DNA of 64,000 nucleotides from NCBI RefSeq assembly GCF_002091755.1, contig NZ_BDAI01000003.1, forward strand, positions 496,001-560,000. The letters are read 5' to 3'. A program made the position numbers and the translations under genes. Positions 1-8,322 of the stretch are shown here, piece after piece. Position 1 is the stretch's first letter, and every line of letters begins with the position of its first letter. The DNA is from Pseudomonas nitroreducens NBRC 12694. Its GTDB lineage: Bacteria; Pseudomonadota; Gammaproteobacteria; Pseudomonadales; Pseudomonadaceae. Under the pieces are notes generated by a model, which had not been told where the DNA came from, ran no database searches, and worked only from the letters and a program-made list of their open reading frames with translations.

Positions 1-2105
1 TGCAACCGGACCCGAACGGTACCGTATTGCAAATGGATTCGACCTCGATCATCGGTAGCGGTACCGGCGCCGAGCAACTGGACGACAACGGCTACAACGC
101 CAAGGTCAGCTCCACGGCGGGCAAGACCAGCACTTCCCTGGCGGAGACACCTCGCTCGATCTCCGTCGTGACCCGCCAGCGCATGGTCGATCAGCAATCG
201 CAGACGCTGACCGATGTGCTGGGCTATGTGCCGGGGATCTTCGCCCCGCCGTTCGCTGCCGGTGATGGCTTGGCCGGCGATCTGTTCTTTATCCGCGGCT
301 TCAATGCCACCGACTGGGGCTATGGCCTGCTGCGCGATGGCTTGCGGGTGCAGGGCAATCGCTACGACACCACCAGCGAGCCCTATGGCCTGGAGCGCGT
401 CGAGGTCTTTCGTGGGCCGACCTCGATCCTCTACGGGGAAAATGCTCCCGGAGGCATCGTCAACCTGGTGAGCAAGCGGCCCACCGCCGACCCGCGCGGC
501 GAGGTCCAACTCACCTACGGGTCCCATGACCGCAAGCAGCTGGGCGTGGACGTTTCCGGCCCGCTGACCGATGAAGGCAACATTCTCGGTCGCGTGGTGA
601 TGCTCGGCCGCGACGCCGATACCCAGGTCGATCACCAGCCGGATGACCGCATCTATATCGCGCCATCGATGACCTTCAACTTCGACGATGCCACCACTCT
701 GACACTGCTCTCTACCTACCAGCGCGACCGCACGCTGATGGAGCTGGGCTATCCGGCGGCCGGCACGCTGCTGCACAACCCCAATGGCAAGATCGACAAG
801 GACACGCTGTCGGGCAACCCGGACTGGGACAGGTTCGAGCGCGAAGCCTGGACCCTGGGCTACGAGTTCAGCCACCAGATCGACGATACCTGGCAGTTCC
901 GCCAGAACTCACGCTACATGCAGTCGCGTATCGACCGCCGCGAGATGTGGCCGGGGAGCCTGAACAACGCTGGCTTCGGTACCAACGTCAACAACACGGC
1001 GTACGACCGCTACAACAAGTCGATGACTTACTCGCTGGACAACCAGTTCGAGGGGCTCTTCCAGTCCGGCGAGCTGGCCAACACGGTGCTGGTGGGCGCG
1101 AGTTTCGACCGTACTTCATTCAACCAGGACTGGGACGCCGGTGCCGGCGGTTCGGTGAACGTGTTTGACCCGGTGTGGACAGTCAAGCCAAGCACGCCGA
1201 TCCATGTTCAGGACGCGCTGCTGGAACAGAAGATGTATGGCCTCTACGGCCAGTTGCAGACCCGCTACGACAACTGGGTCGCTCTGTTGGGCGGGCGCCT
1301 TGACGAGGTCAACAGCCAGTACCGCAACCGCGCCGGCACCACCAACGGGCTGGCAGACCTGGACTACTGGGACCATGACTTCACCTGGCAGGCGGGCCTG
1401 ATGTACCAGTTCGACAATGGCCTGTCGCCGTATGCCAGCTACTCCACCGCCTTCGCTCCGACCCAGCAGACGTCGAGCAAATCGGGCACTCTCGACCCGA
1501 CGACCAGCGAGCAGTACGAGGTGGGCGTGAAGTACGAGCCCAAGGGCTGGAATACCTCGATGACCGCCTCGGTCTACGATCTGCGCAAGACCGACGATGT
1601 GATCTACGACAGCACGGTCGGCGACTACCGGCAGGTGGGTGAAAGCCGTTCCAAGGGGCTGGAGCTGGAGGTCAACAGCGACATCACCGAAAATCTCAGC
1701 CTGACGGCGTCCTATACCTACACTGATTCGCGGATTACCAAGGATGCCCCCGGTTCACTGTTGGAGGACCACCAGATTACCGGCGTGCCGCGCAACCAGG
1801 CGTCGGCCTGGGGTACCTACCGCTTCCTCGACGGCTATCTCAAGGGGTTTCGTGTGGGTGGCGGCGTGAGGCACTTCGACAGCACCTTCGCCTACACCCC
1901 GGCATCGCTGTACGGCAAGCTGGATACCGGCGACGTGACCCTGGTGGACGCCCTGGTCGGCTACCAGCTAGACGAGCACTGGTCCGCAGAAGTGAATGCG
2001 AAGAACCTGCTGGACAAGGAATACGTCGCCGGCTGCAACAACGCCGGGCGTTGCTACTGGGGCGAAGAGCGCTCGCTGCTGGGGAGCGTGACCTTCCGCT
2101 GGTAG
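1..2105 (+). CDS. TonB-dependent siderophore receptor, 5' end outside window
   Basis: Outer membrane receptor that would import a ferric siderophore using TonB-ExbBD energy. The frame is open from base 3 with no convincing start: the TTG at 27 lies inside a stretch reading QPDPNGTVLQM, which looks like the end of an N-terminal STN (secretin/TonB short) domain, so the gene begins upstream. A plug domain follows (SLAETPRSISVVTRQRM, VPGIFAPP, FIRGF, ERVEVFRGPTSILYG, PGGIVNLVSKRP), then a 22-strand-type barrel with alternating aromatic and polar residues. The C-terminus is a typical final beta strand ending FRW. An STN domain suggests the receptor may also signal through a FecR-type anti-sigma factor, but no such gene is in view. 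The substrate cannot be read from the sequence; FpvA, FiuA or FoxA-like receptors are all possible. A terminator follows 18 nt after the stop. Confidence 0.9.
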   Translation, partial: QPDPNGTVLQMDSTSIIGSGTGAEQLDDNGYNAKVSSTAGKTSTSLAETPRSISVVTRQRMVDQQSQTLTDVLGYVPGIFAPPFAAGDGLAGDLFFIRGFNATDWGYGLLRDGLRVQGNRYDTTSEPYGLERVEVFRGPTSILYGENAPGGIVNLVSKRPTADPRGEVQLTYGSHDRKQLGVDVSGPLTDEGNILGRVVMLGRDADTQVDHQPDDRIYIAPSMTFNFDDATTLTLLSTYQRDRTLMELGYPAAGTLLHNPNGKIDKDTLSGNPDWDRFEREAWTLGYEFSHQIDDTWQFRQNSRYMQSRIDRREMWPGSLNNAGFGTNVNNTAYDRYNKSMTYSLDNQFEGLFQSGELANTVLVGASFDRTSFNQDWDAGAGGSVNVFDPVWTVKPSTPIHVQDALLEQKMYGLYGQLQTRYDNWVALLGGRLDEVNSQYRNRAGTTNGLADLDYWDHDFTWQAGLMYQFDNGLSPYASYSTAFAPTQQTSSKSGTLDPTTSEQYEVGVKYEPKGWNTSMTASVYDLRKTDDVIYDSTVGDYRQVGESRSKGLELEVNSDITENLSLTASYTYTDSRITKDAPGSLLEDHQITGVPRNQASAWGTYRFLDGYLKGFRVGGGVRHFDSTFAYTPASLYGKLDTGDVTLVDALVGYQLDEHWSAEVNAKNLLDKEYVAGCNNAGRCYWGEERSLLGSVTFRW

Positions 2106-2122
2106 TTCTGGCAGCATGAATG

Positions 2123-2152
2123 AAAAAGCCCCGCATCGGCGGGGCTTTTTCC
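2123..2152 (+). terminator. Rho-independent terminator after TonB receptor
   Basis: GCCCCGC (2128-2134), a 4-nt loop and GCGGGGC (2139-2145), with A's before and five T's after. It can work in both directions and also serves the converging yhcB. Confidence 0.85.
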
Positions 2153-2166
2153 TTGGCGCGGAGACC

Positions 2167-2607
2167 TCAGTACTTGCTTTTCAGTCCGTACGTCTCGTCC
2201 AGAGTGCCCGGGCCGTCGCCGGTCTTGGGCGCATAGTCGCGCGGCGCTTCGTTGTTCGCCGGCGGGGTCAGGCGCTCGCGGCGCTCGGGGTATTCGTCGG
2301 CGTGCAGGGCGGCCAGCAGGCGCTGTTTGGTCTGTTCGTCCAGGGCCAGGCGCTCGGCGCCCTCGGACAGGTGCTCCTGCACATCCTGATAGCTCTGGGT
2401 GAGCTTCTTCATCAGGCTGGCGGAGGTGCTGAAGTGGGTCACCACTTCGCGCTGGTAGCTATCGAAACGATCCTGCATGTCGTCCACCTGACGCTGCAGC
2501 TTGTTGGGCGCGGCGTTGGGCAGCAGGCGGGCGATCAGAAAGCCGATGCCGACCCCGACGATCAGGGCGAGTAGCGGCAGCAACCAGGTGGTGAGGGACT
2601 GTTCCAC
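2167..2607 (-). CDS. yhcB: YhcB/ZapG family inner membrane protein (DUF1043)
   Basis: Small inner membrane protein linked in enterobacteria to division and envelope biogenesis. The 146-residue product has one N-terminal membrane helix (about residues 7-27, LLPLLALIVGVGIGFLIARL). A charged, coiled-coil-like cytoplasmic region follows (KLQRQVDDMQDRFDSYQREV), then a disordered Pro-rich tail. That is the usual YhcB layout and length. The start is GTG at 2607, supported by AGGAAGGA upstream. The gene converges on the TonB receptor and diverges from the hydrolase at 2747. In many gammaproteobacteria yhcB lies near zapE, as it does here. The function is inferred from the family. Confidence 0.88.
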   Translation of the reverse strand: MEQSLTTWLLPLLALIVGVGIGFLIARLLPNAAPNKLQRQVDDMQDRFDSYQREVVTHFSTSASLMKKLTQSYQDVQEHLSEGAERLALDEQTKQRLLAALHADEYPERRERLTPPANNEAPRDYAPKTGDGPGTLDETYGLKSKY

Positions 2608-2746
2608 GCGAATCCTTCCTCTATAGACGGCTTTGCTTTACGTTAGCGGCTTGCACCTGTGCTTGTATACCGTGGCGAATGCTTCGCCGCCTGCGCAGGT
2701 ATTGAGCTAGACGAGACGACCCGCCACGGGGTCACGGAGCTGTTGT

Positions 2747-3373
2747 TTGACCACCCGCGAAATCCCCCTGTTCCTCGATGGCCCCGAGGGCCAACTGGAA
2801 GCCCTGCACCTCGCCACGCCTGATGCCAAGGGCGTCGCGCTGATCTGTCATCCGCACCCGCTGTTCGCCGGCACCCTGCAGAACAAGGTGGTCGCCACCC
2901 TGCAACGCGCCGCACGGGATGCAGGATACGCCACCCTGCGTTTCAATTTTCGTGGCGTGGGTCAGAGCGCCGGCAGTTACGCCGAAGGCCGCGGTGAAAT
3001 CGACGACGTGCTGGCCGTCGCGCACTGGCTGGCCGGGCAGCATCCGGGCCTGCCGCTGACGCTGATGGGCTTCTCCTTCGGCTCCTGCGTGGCCGGCAAT
3101 GCTGCCGGGCGCCTGGAAGAGCAGGGCGCAGAACTCGCACAGCTGTTCATGCTGGCGCCGCCGGTGGAGCGCTTCGATGTCGACCTGCCCGAGCGCTGCC
3201 CGCTGACGGTGATCCAGCCCGAAGCCGACGAAGTAGTCACGCCCGAGCGTGTGTACGCCTGGAGTGCGGAGCTCACCAAGCCCCACGAACTGATCCGCAT
3301 CCCCGAGTGCAGCCATTTCTTCCACGGCAAGCTGATCGAGCTCAAGGACCTGATACAGGCCCGGCTCGCCTAG
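2747..3373 (+). CDS. Alpha/beta hydrolase, small serine hydrolase family
   Basis: Predicted cytosolic alpha/beta hydrolase of 208 residues, about the usual size for the group that includes Pseudomonas PA4440-like proteins. Visible features are the oxyanion region HPHPLFAGT (about residues 34-42), FNFRGVGQSAG, and the nucleophile elbow GFSFGS (about 106-111) with Ser as nucleophile. The late acid region is QPEADEVV and the catalytic His lies in CSHFFHGK. The best start is TTG at 2747, with GGAG about 8 nt upstream; no in-frame ATG fits better. The substrate is unknown. The gene is followed closely by trpS (60 nt) on the same strand and may share transcription. Confidence 0.82.
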   Translation: MTTREIPLFLDGPEGQLEALHLATPDAKGVALICHPHPLFAGTLQNKVVATLQRAARDAGYATLRFNFRGVGQSAGSYAEGRGEIDDVLAVAHWLAGQHPGLPLTLMGFSFGSCVAGNAAGRLEEQGAELAQLFMLAPPVERFDVDLPERCPLTVIQPEADEVVTPERVYAWSAELTKPHELIRIPECSHFFHGKLIELKDLIQARLA

Positions 3374-3433
3374 GCCGCCAAGCCGCGTTACCATCCGGCC
3401 CGCCATTTCATTTGTGTTGATTCCTGGATTCCC

Positions 3434-4774
3434 ATGACGACCCGTATCCTGACCGGCATCACCACCACCGGTACTCCGCACCTGGGCAACTACGCCGGCG
3501 CCATCCGCCCGGCCATCGTCGCCAGCCGCGATCCGCAGGCAGATTCCTTCTACTTCCTGGCCGACTACCACGCGCTGATCAAGTGCGATGACCCGGCGCG
3601 CATCCAGCGTTCGCGTCTGGAAATCGCCGCCACCTGGCTGGCCTGCGGCCTGGATGCTGACAAGGCGACCTTCTATCGCCAGTCCGATATTCCCGAAATC
3701 CCCGAACTGACCTGGCTGCTCACCTGCGTCAGCGCCAAGGGCCTGCTCAACCGCGCCCACGCCTACAAGGCCTCGGTGGACAAGAACGTCGAGGCCGGCG
3801 AAGACCCGGACGCCGGCGTCACCATGGGCCTGTACAGCTATCCGGTGCTGATGGCCGCGGACATCCTGATGTTCAACGCGCACAAGGTGCCGGTCGGCCG
3901 CGACCAGATCCAGCACGTGGAAATGGCCCGCGACATCGGCCAGCGCTTCAACCACCTGTTCGGCAACGGCAAGGAACTGTTCACCCTGCCTGAAGTGGTG
4001 ATCGAGGAAGACGTGGCGACCTTGCCGGGCCTGGACGGTCGCAAGATGTCCAAGAGCTACGACAACACCATCCCGCTGTTCGGCAGCGCCAAGCAGCTCA
4101 AGGACGCCGTGGCGCGCATCGTCACCGACTCCCGCGCGCCGGGCGAGCCGAAGGACCCGGACAACTCCCACCTGTTCACCCTGTACCAGGCGTTCTCCAC
4201 CCACGAGCAACAGGCCGCGTTTCGCGCCGAACTGCTCGGCGGCCTGGCCTGGGGCGAGGCCAAGCAGCGCCTGTTCGAACTGCTCGACAACGAGCTGGGC
4301 GAGGCCCGCGAGCGCTACCACGCGCTGATTACCCGTCCGGCGGATCTGGAAGACATTCTCCTGGCCGGCGCCGCCAAGGCCCGCCGCATTGCCACTCCGT
4401 TCCTCGGCGAGCTGCGCGAGGCCGTGGGCCTGCGCTCGTTCCGCGAGCAGGTGCAGGTGGTGACCGAAGGCAAGAAGAAAGCTGCCAAGGCGGCGCGCTT
4501 CGTCAGCTTCCGTGAGGACGATGGCTTCCGCTTCCGCCTGCTGGATGCCGCTGGCGAGCAACTGTTGCTCTCCATCACTTTCGCCGACGGCAAGGCCGCC
4601 GGCCAGGTGACCAAGCGCCTGCAGTCCGAGGAACTGGACCTGCACGCCGAACTGAACGCCTTCAGCGTGCGCCTGGATGGCGAAGCCGTGGCGTACAGCC
4701 CGGAGTTCTCCACCGACGCGGAGCGCGACGCGGCCATGCAGCGTCTGCGCGAGGCTCTCGCTCCACAGGAGTGA
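3434..4774 (+). CDS. trpS: Tryptophanyl-tRNA synthetase with C-terminal extension
   Basis: Charges tRNA-Trp with tryptophan in the cytosol. Class I synthetase motifs are clear: the HIGH-type TGTPHLGNY (residues 12-20) and KMSKS (204-208). The protein is 446 residues, about 110 longer than the compact E. coli-type enzyme. The extra part (about 335-446) contains a Lys/Ala-rich linker, then a segment reading DDGFRFRLLDAAGEQLLLS that resembles the small YegP/DUF1508 beta-sheet domain. Longer TrpS proteins are, as far as I recall, normal in Pseudomonas, so the extension is lineage-typical rather than a fusion error. The gene ends at a strong terminator. Confidence 0.95.
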   Translation: MTTRILTGITTTGTPHLGNYAGAIRPAIVASRDPQADSFYFLADYHALIKCDDPARIQRSRLEIAATWLACGLDADKATFYRQSDIPEIPELTWLLTCVSAKGLLNRAHAYKASVDKNVEAGEDPDAGVTMGLYSYPVLMAADILMFNAHKVPVGRDQIQHVEMARDIGQRFNHLFGNGKELFTLPEVVIEEDVATLPGLDGRKMSKSYDNTIPLFGSAKQLKDAVARIVTDSRAPGEPKDPDNSHLFTLYQAFSTHEQQAAFRAELLGGLAWGEAKQRLFELLDNELGEARERYHALITRPADLEDILLAGAAKARRIATPFLGELREAVGLRSFREQVQVVTEGKKKAAKAARFVSFREDDGFRFRLLDAAGEQLLLSITFADGKAAGQVTKRLQSEELDLHAELNAFSVRLDGEAVAYSPEFSTDAERDAAMQRLREALAPQE

Positions 4775-4814
4775 GGCGCCGCAGGCCGGTCCGACTACCG
4801 GCCAATTGCCAAGA

Positions 4815-4850
4815 AACGGGGGCGCCGCTAAAGTGTGCGCCCCCGTTTTC
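4815..4850 (+). terminator. Rho-independent terminator after trpS
   Basis: Perfect 11-bp arms AACGGGGGCGC (4815-4825) and GCGCCCCCGTT (4837-4847), ending in a short T run. It separates trpS from zapE by only a few bases. Confidence 0.85.
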
Positions 4851-4868
4851 GTTGCCTTGCTACCGATC

Positions 4869-5963
4869 ATGACGCCTCTTCAGCGCTACCAGGAAGACCT
4901 CAAACGCCCCGATTTCTTCCACGACGCCGCGCAAGCGAACGCCGTGAAGCACCTGCAACGCCTCTACGACGACCTGGTCGCCGCCGACAAGGGCAAGTCC
5001 GGGCTGTTCGGCAAACTGCTGGGCAAGAAGTCCCAGGAGCCGGTGAAGGGCCTGTATTTCTGGGGCGGTGTCGGCCGCGGCAAGACCTACCTGGTGGACA
5101 CCTTCTTCGAAGCGCTGCCCTTCAAGCAGAAGATGCGCACGCACTTCCACCGCTTCATGAAGCGCGTCCACGAGGAAATGAAAACCCTCAAGGGCGAGAA
5201 GAACCCGCTGACCATCATCGGCAAGCGATTCGCCGACGAGGCCCGGGTGATCTGCTTCGACGAATTCTTCGTCTCCGATATCACCGACGCGATGATCCTC
5301 GCGACCCTGCTGGAAGAGCTGTTCAAGAACGGCGTCAGCCTGGTGGCGACCTCCAACATCGTGCCGGATGGCCTTTACAAGGACGGCCTGCAGCGCGCCC
5401 GCTTCCTGCCGGCCATCGCGCTGGTCAAGAAGTACACCGAAGTGGTCAACGTCGACAGCGGCGTGGACTACCGCCTGCGCGCCCTGGAACAGGCCGAGCT
5501 GTATCACTGGCCGCTGTCCGAGCAGGCCGACCAGGCCATGACCCGCGACTTCAAGGCGCTGACCCCGGAGTGCGCTGCAGCGACCCGCGATGACGCGTTG
5601 ATGATCGAGAACCGCGAAATCCGCGCGCGCATCACCTGCGATGACGTGGCCTGGTTCGAGTTCCGCGAGCTGTGCGATGGCCCGCGCAGCCAGAACGACT
5701 ACATCGAGCTGGCGAAGATCTTCCACGCGATCCTGATTTCCAACGTCGAGCAGATGGGCGTGGCCAAGGACGACATGGCGCGCCGCTTCATCAACCTGGT
5801 GGACGAGTTCTACGACCGCAACGTCAAGCTGATCCTCTCCGCCGAGGTGGAGCTCAAGGACCTGTACACCGGTGGCCGCCTGGAGTTCGAGTTCCAGCGC
5901 ACCCTGAGCCGCCTGCTGGAAATGCAGTCCCACGAATACCTGAGTCGCCCGCACCGTCCCTGA
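4869..5963 (+). CDS. zapE: Cell division protein ZapE (AFG1-like ATPase)
   Basis: P-loop ATPase of the AFG1/ZapE family, which associates with the Z ring and destabilises FtsZ polymers in E. coli. The product is 364 residues, the family norm. Walker A is GGVGRGKT (residues 66-73), and Walker B lies in VICFDEFFVSD (about 127-137). The frame stays open upstream of 4869 into trpS, but the first sensible start is ATG at 4869, giving MTPLQRYQEDLKRPDF, the conserved family N-terminus. The region just upstream is occupied by the trpS terminator, so a promoter must lie very close or transcription reads through. A terminator follows the gene. Confidence 0.93.
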   Translation: MTPLQRYQEDLKRPDFFHDAAQANAVKHLQRLYDDLVAADKGKSGLFGKLLGKKSQEPVKGLYFWGGVGRGKTYLVDTFFEALPFKQKMRTHFHRFMKRVHEEMKTLKGEKNPLTIIGKRFADEARVICFDEFFVSDITDAMILATLLEELFKNGVSLVATSNIVPDGLYKDGLQRARFLPAIALVKKYTEVVNVDSGVDYRLRALEQAELYHWPLSEQADQAMTRDFKALTPECAAATRDDALMIENREIRARITCDDVAWFEFRELCDGPRSQNDYIELAKIFHAILISNVEQMGVAKDDMARRFINLVDEFYDRNVKLILSAEVELKDLYTGGRLEFEFQRTLSRLLEMQSHEYLSRPHRP

Positions 5964-5977
5964 CGGCTCGATGAATG

Positions 5978-6007
5978 AAAAAGGCTGCCTTTGGGCAGCC
6001 TTTTTTG
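5978..6007 (+). terminator. Rho-independent terminator after zapE
   Basis: AAGGCTGCC (5981-5989) and GGCAGCCTT (5994-6002), followed by a T run. Confidence 0.85.
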
Positions 6008-6020
6008 TTCTGGTTCTTCT

Positions 6021-6096
6021 GTGGGAGCGAGCTTGCTCGCGAACATTTTGCCGGTAGCACGGAAGCTGGGCGGTTCGCGAGCAGGCCGGCTTCTAC
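6021..6096. repeat. REP/REPIN-like inverted pair
   Basis: GTGGGAGCGAGCTTGCTCGC (from 6021, arm to 6044) faces an imperfect inverted copy ending GGCTTCTAC (6073-6096). The inner 11 bases, TGCTCGCGAAC read from either side, are identical. This is the widespread Pseudomonas REP sequence arranged as a REPIN. It lies between the zapE terminator and the converging gene at 6105. Confidence 0.8.
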
Positions 6097-6104
6097 AAAA
6101 CCAG

Positions 6105-7070
6105 TCAGCGCTGGGCCATCTCCTGCTGCGCTTTCTTCAGTAGTTGCTGGGCGTGGGCGACTTCCAGCGCCTCCATGGCATTGATCGGCTTGATTGCCAC
6201 CGCTTTCTTCAGCTGCTCCAGCGCCTTCTGCTGTTCATCTTCGCCGTACACATAACCCAGCGCGTTGGCGTACTCGTAGTGACCGATAGGCAGGTCGTCG
6301 GCGGCGCGGAAGGAGCGGGCGAAGTACTGCTCCATTTTGTCCGCGCTGACGCCGTAGGTCATCTTGCCCACCAGCTTGCCGACCTTGCGGATCACGCCGG
6401 CTTCGTAGCCACCGTAGAGTGCCAGGGCGAACGGCTGGTTCGGCTGCTTCGCCAGCAGGGCGTCCAGTTCCTTGGGAATCTCGCTGGTGTAGCCGCGCTT
6501 GAGCACCACCGGCACCGGCAGGTCCTCTGCCAGGCGAGCCTTGGCGTAGGCGCGGCCGAACTGGGCGATGGGGTCGGCGTTGAGCAGCGGGCCGGCTTCG
6601 TCGGTGTAGCTGATCACTTCTTCCAGCAGGCGTTGCTTATCGTCCTGGTTCGGTGCGAGGAACATGGCGTAGAGCACCTGGGCGAACATCCCCGGCACCT
6701 GGCCGCCGACACCCAATGCCAGGCCGTCCTTCTTGGCCTGGGCGAAGTCGCCGCGGAACACCTTGCGCCACACGTCCTGCAGCTTCTCGGCGTAGACCTG
6801 TGCTTCTTCCGGCTTGCCGCTGAAACCGGTGCCGGCGGCGACAGTCTTCTCCAGGGCTTCGGGATGCCGGGTGGCCATGGTCACTACCCAGTCCGCGTCC
6901 GGGAACGGGTAGTTGGCGCCGAAGCCTCGGGTCAGTCGCGGCCAAGCCTCGCGCAGCTTGTCGCCGCTGTAGTCGAAGGCTTTCTGGTCGTAGGGGAAGG
7001 GTTTCCAGGTGTCGTCCGCCACAGCGTTGAGGCTGAAGACGGTCAGGAGGGCAAGCAGAAAGCGGCGCAT
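6105..7070 (-). CDS. Secreted helical-repeat protein of unknown function
   Basis: A 321-residue protein with a clear Sec signal peptide (MRRFLLALLTVFSLNAVADD, cleavage probably after ...NAVA), so probably periplasmic. The mature part is rich in alpha helix with aromatic and Ala residues. The C-terminal section (about residues 265-315) reads like tetratricopeptide units (ANALGYVYGEDEQQKALEQL, then KAVAIKPINAMEALEVAHAQ). I do not recognise a catalytic motif. It corresponds in position to the hypothetical gene next to zapE in P. aeruginosa. It is transcribed alone, converging on zapE, with a REPIN just after its stop. A scaffold or protein-binding role is only a guess from the TPR-like end. Confidence 0.75.
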   Translation of the reverse strand: MRRFLLALLTVFSLNAVADDTWKPFPYDQKAFDYSGDKLREAWPRLTRGFGANYPFPDADWVVTMATRHPEALEKTVAAGTGFSGKPEEAQVYAEKLQDVWRKVFRGDFAQAKKDGLALGVGGQVPGMFAQVLYAMFLAPNQDDKQRLLEEVISYTDEAGPLLNADPIAQFGRAYAKARLAEDLPVPVVLKRGYTSEIPKELDALLAKQPNQPFALALYGGYEAGVIRKVGKLVGKMTYGVSADKMEQYFARSFRAADDLPIGHYEYANALGYVYGEDEQQKALEQLKKAVAIKPINAMEALEVAHAQQLLKKAQQEMAQR

Positions 7071-7161
7071 GGCGATATCCCGTGAAGTTCTTGTTGTCGG
7101 AAGCTGCCCCGATCATAGGGCCGCCCCCGAGTCCGTGAACCCATCCTAGGGATGGCCTGTT

Positions 7162-8160
7162 TCAGCCTTCCTTCTGCTCGTACTGGCGCCGGTAATGATT
7201 CGGCGACAGCCCGGTGTGCTGGCGGAAAAGCCGAGCGAAAAAGCTGGCGTCGTCGTAGCCGACCTCGTAACTGATGGTCTTGATGCTCTTGCGGGTCGTG
7301 GACAGCAGGTTGCGCGCGGTCTCGATACGCAGACGCTGCAGGTAGTGCAGTGGCTTGTCGCCGGTCGCCGCCTGGAAGCGCCGCATGAAGTTGCGGATGC
7401 TCATGCCGTGCTCGCGGGCCACATCCTCGAAGCGGAACTTGTCGGAGAAGTGCTCCTCCAGCCAGTGCTGGATCTGCAGGATCGCCGGGTCGTGGTGCAG
7501 TTTCTGTCCGCCGAAGCCCAGGCGCCCTGGCGTGTAGTTGCGCTGCACCTCGTAGAGAATGTCGCGGGCCACGCCCTGGGCGACGGTGGCGCCGCAGAAG
7601 CGTTCGATCAGGTAGATGTACAGGTCGCGCACCGACGTCAGGCCACCAGCGCTGTAGATGTTGTCAGCGTCGGCGATGTGCTTGTCCTGGTTGAGCAGTA
7701 CCTTGGGGTAGCGCTCGGCGAACTCGCGGAAGAAGCGCCAGTAGGTGGTGGCTTCCTTGCCGTCCAGCAGGCCCGCCTCGGCGAGCCAGAACACCCCCGA
7801 GACCTCACCGCAGAGCACGCAGCCGGCGGCGTGACGCTCGCGCAGCCAGGCCGTTACCTGTGGGTAGAGGGTCAGCAGTTCGTCGAAGTCGCCCCAGAAG
7901 GCGGGGAGAATGATCAGTTCCGGCTCGTCCAGGGCGCCGTGCACCGGTAGCAGGTCGCCGCTGAAGCTCATTACCGGCTGGCCGTCGGGGCTGACGATGC
8001 GGGTCTCGAAGCTGGGCTGCAGGCCGAGGCCCTGTTGGCGGCCGTGGCGCAGGGCGGCCATGTGGAAGAAGTCCTTGGCCTGCATCAGGGTGGAGCCGAA
8101 GACGCCATGGGTGGCGAGGATGCTGACGCGGCGCAGCACCTGGGAAACTGAATTGGGCAT
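7162..8160 (-). CDS. GlxA family transcriptional regulator (DJ-1/PfpI + AraC HTH)
   Basis: The 332-residue protein joins an N-terminal DJ-1/PfpI-like domain (about residues 10-190) to a C-terminal AraC-type DNA-binding domain (about 225-325). The first has the stretch AAGCVLCGEVSGVFWLAEAG, where the nucleophile-elbow Cys would lie. The second contains two helix-turn-helix units: ARNLLSTTRKSIKTISYEVG and FFARLFRQHTGLSPNHYRRQ. GlxA-type regulators often respond to small nitrogenous or amino-acid-derived metabolites, but the ligand cannot be inferred here. The gene diverges from the acyl-CoA dehydrogenase at 8323 across about 160 nt, so control of that gene is a plausible job. Confidence 0.87.
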   Translation of the reverse strand: MPNSVSQVLRRVSILATHGVFGSTLMQAKDFFHMAALRHGRQQGLGLQPSFETRIVSPDGQPVMSFSGDLLPVHGALDEPELIILPAFWGDFDELLTLYPQVTAWLRERHAAGCVLCGEVSGVFWLAEAGLLDGKEATTYWRFFREFAERYPKVLLNQDKHIADADNIYSAGGLTSVRDLYIYLIERFCGATVAQGVARDILYEVQRNYTPGRLGFGGQKLHHDPAILQIQHWLEEHFSDKFRFEDVAREHGMSIRNFMRRFQAATGDKPLHYLQRLRIETARNLLSTTRKSIKTISYEVGYDDASFFARLFRQHTGLSPNHYRRQYEQKEG

Positions 8161-8322
8161 CGATTCTTGTACTTCTTATGGATGTCTTTGCATGACGCTA
8201 AAGCGGTCATGATGCGGCTGGATCGTCTTATTTTTTGGCGAAAGTGTCCAGTGCAGAGCGGTTCGGGCTGGCCTACAGTCGGCCTTCCAATAATTCCTAC
8301 AACCGATTCGCAGGTGCACCGC

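Noticed and set aside
2732..4870. A 712-codon minus-strand open frame opposite the hydrolase and trpS
   Set aside because: It spans two well-supported plus-strand genes and a terminator, and has no start signal or domain.
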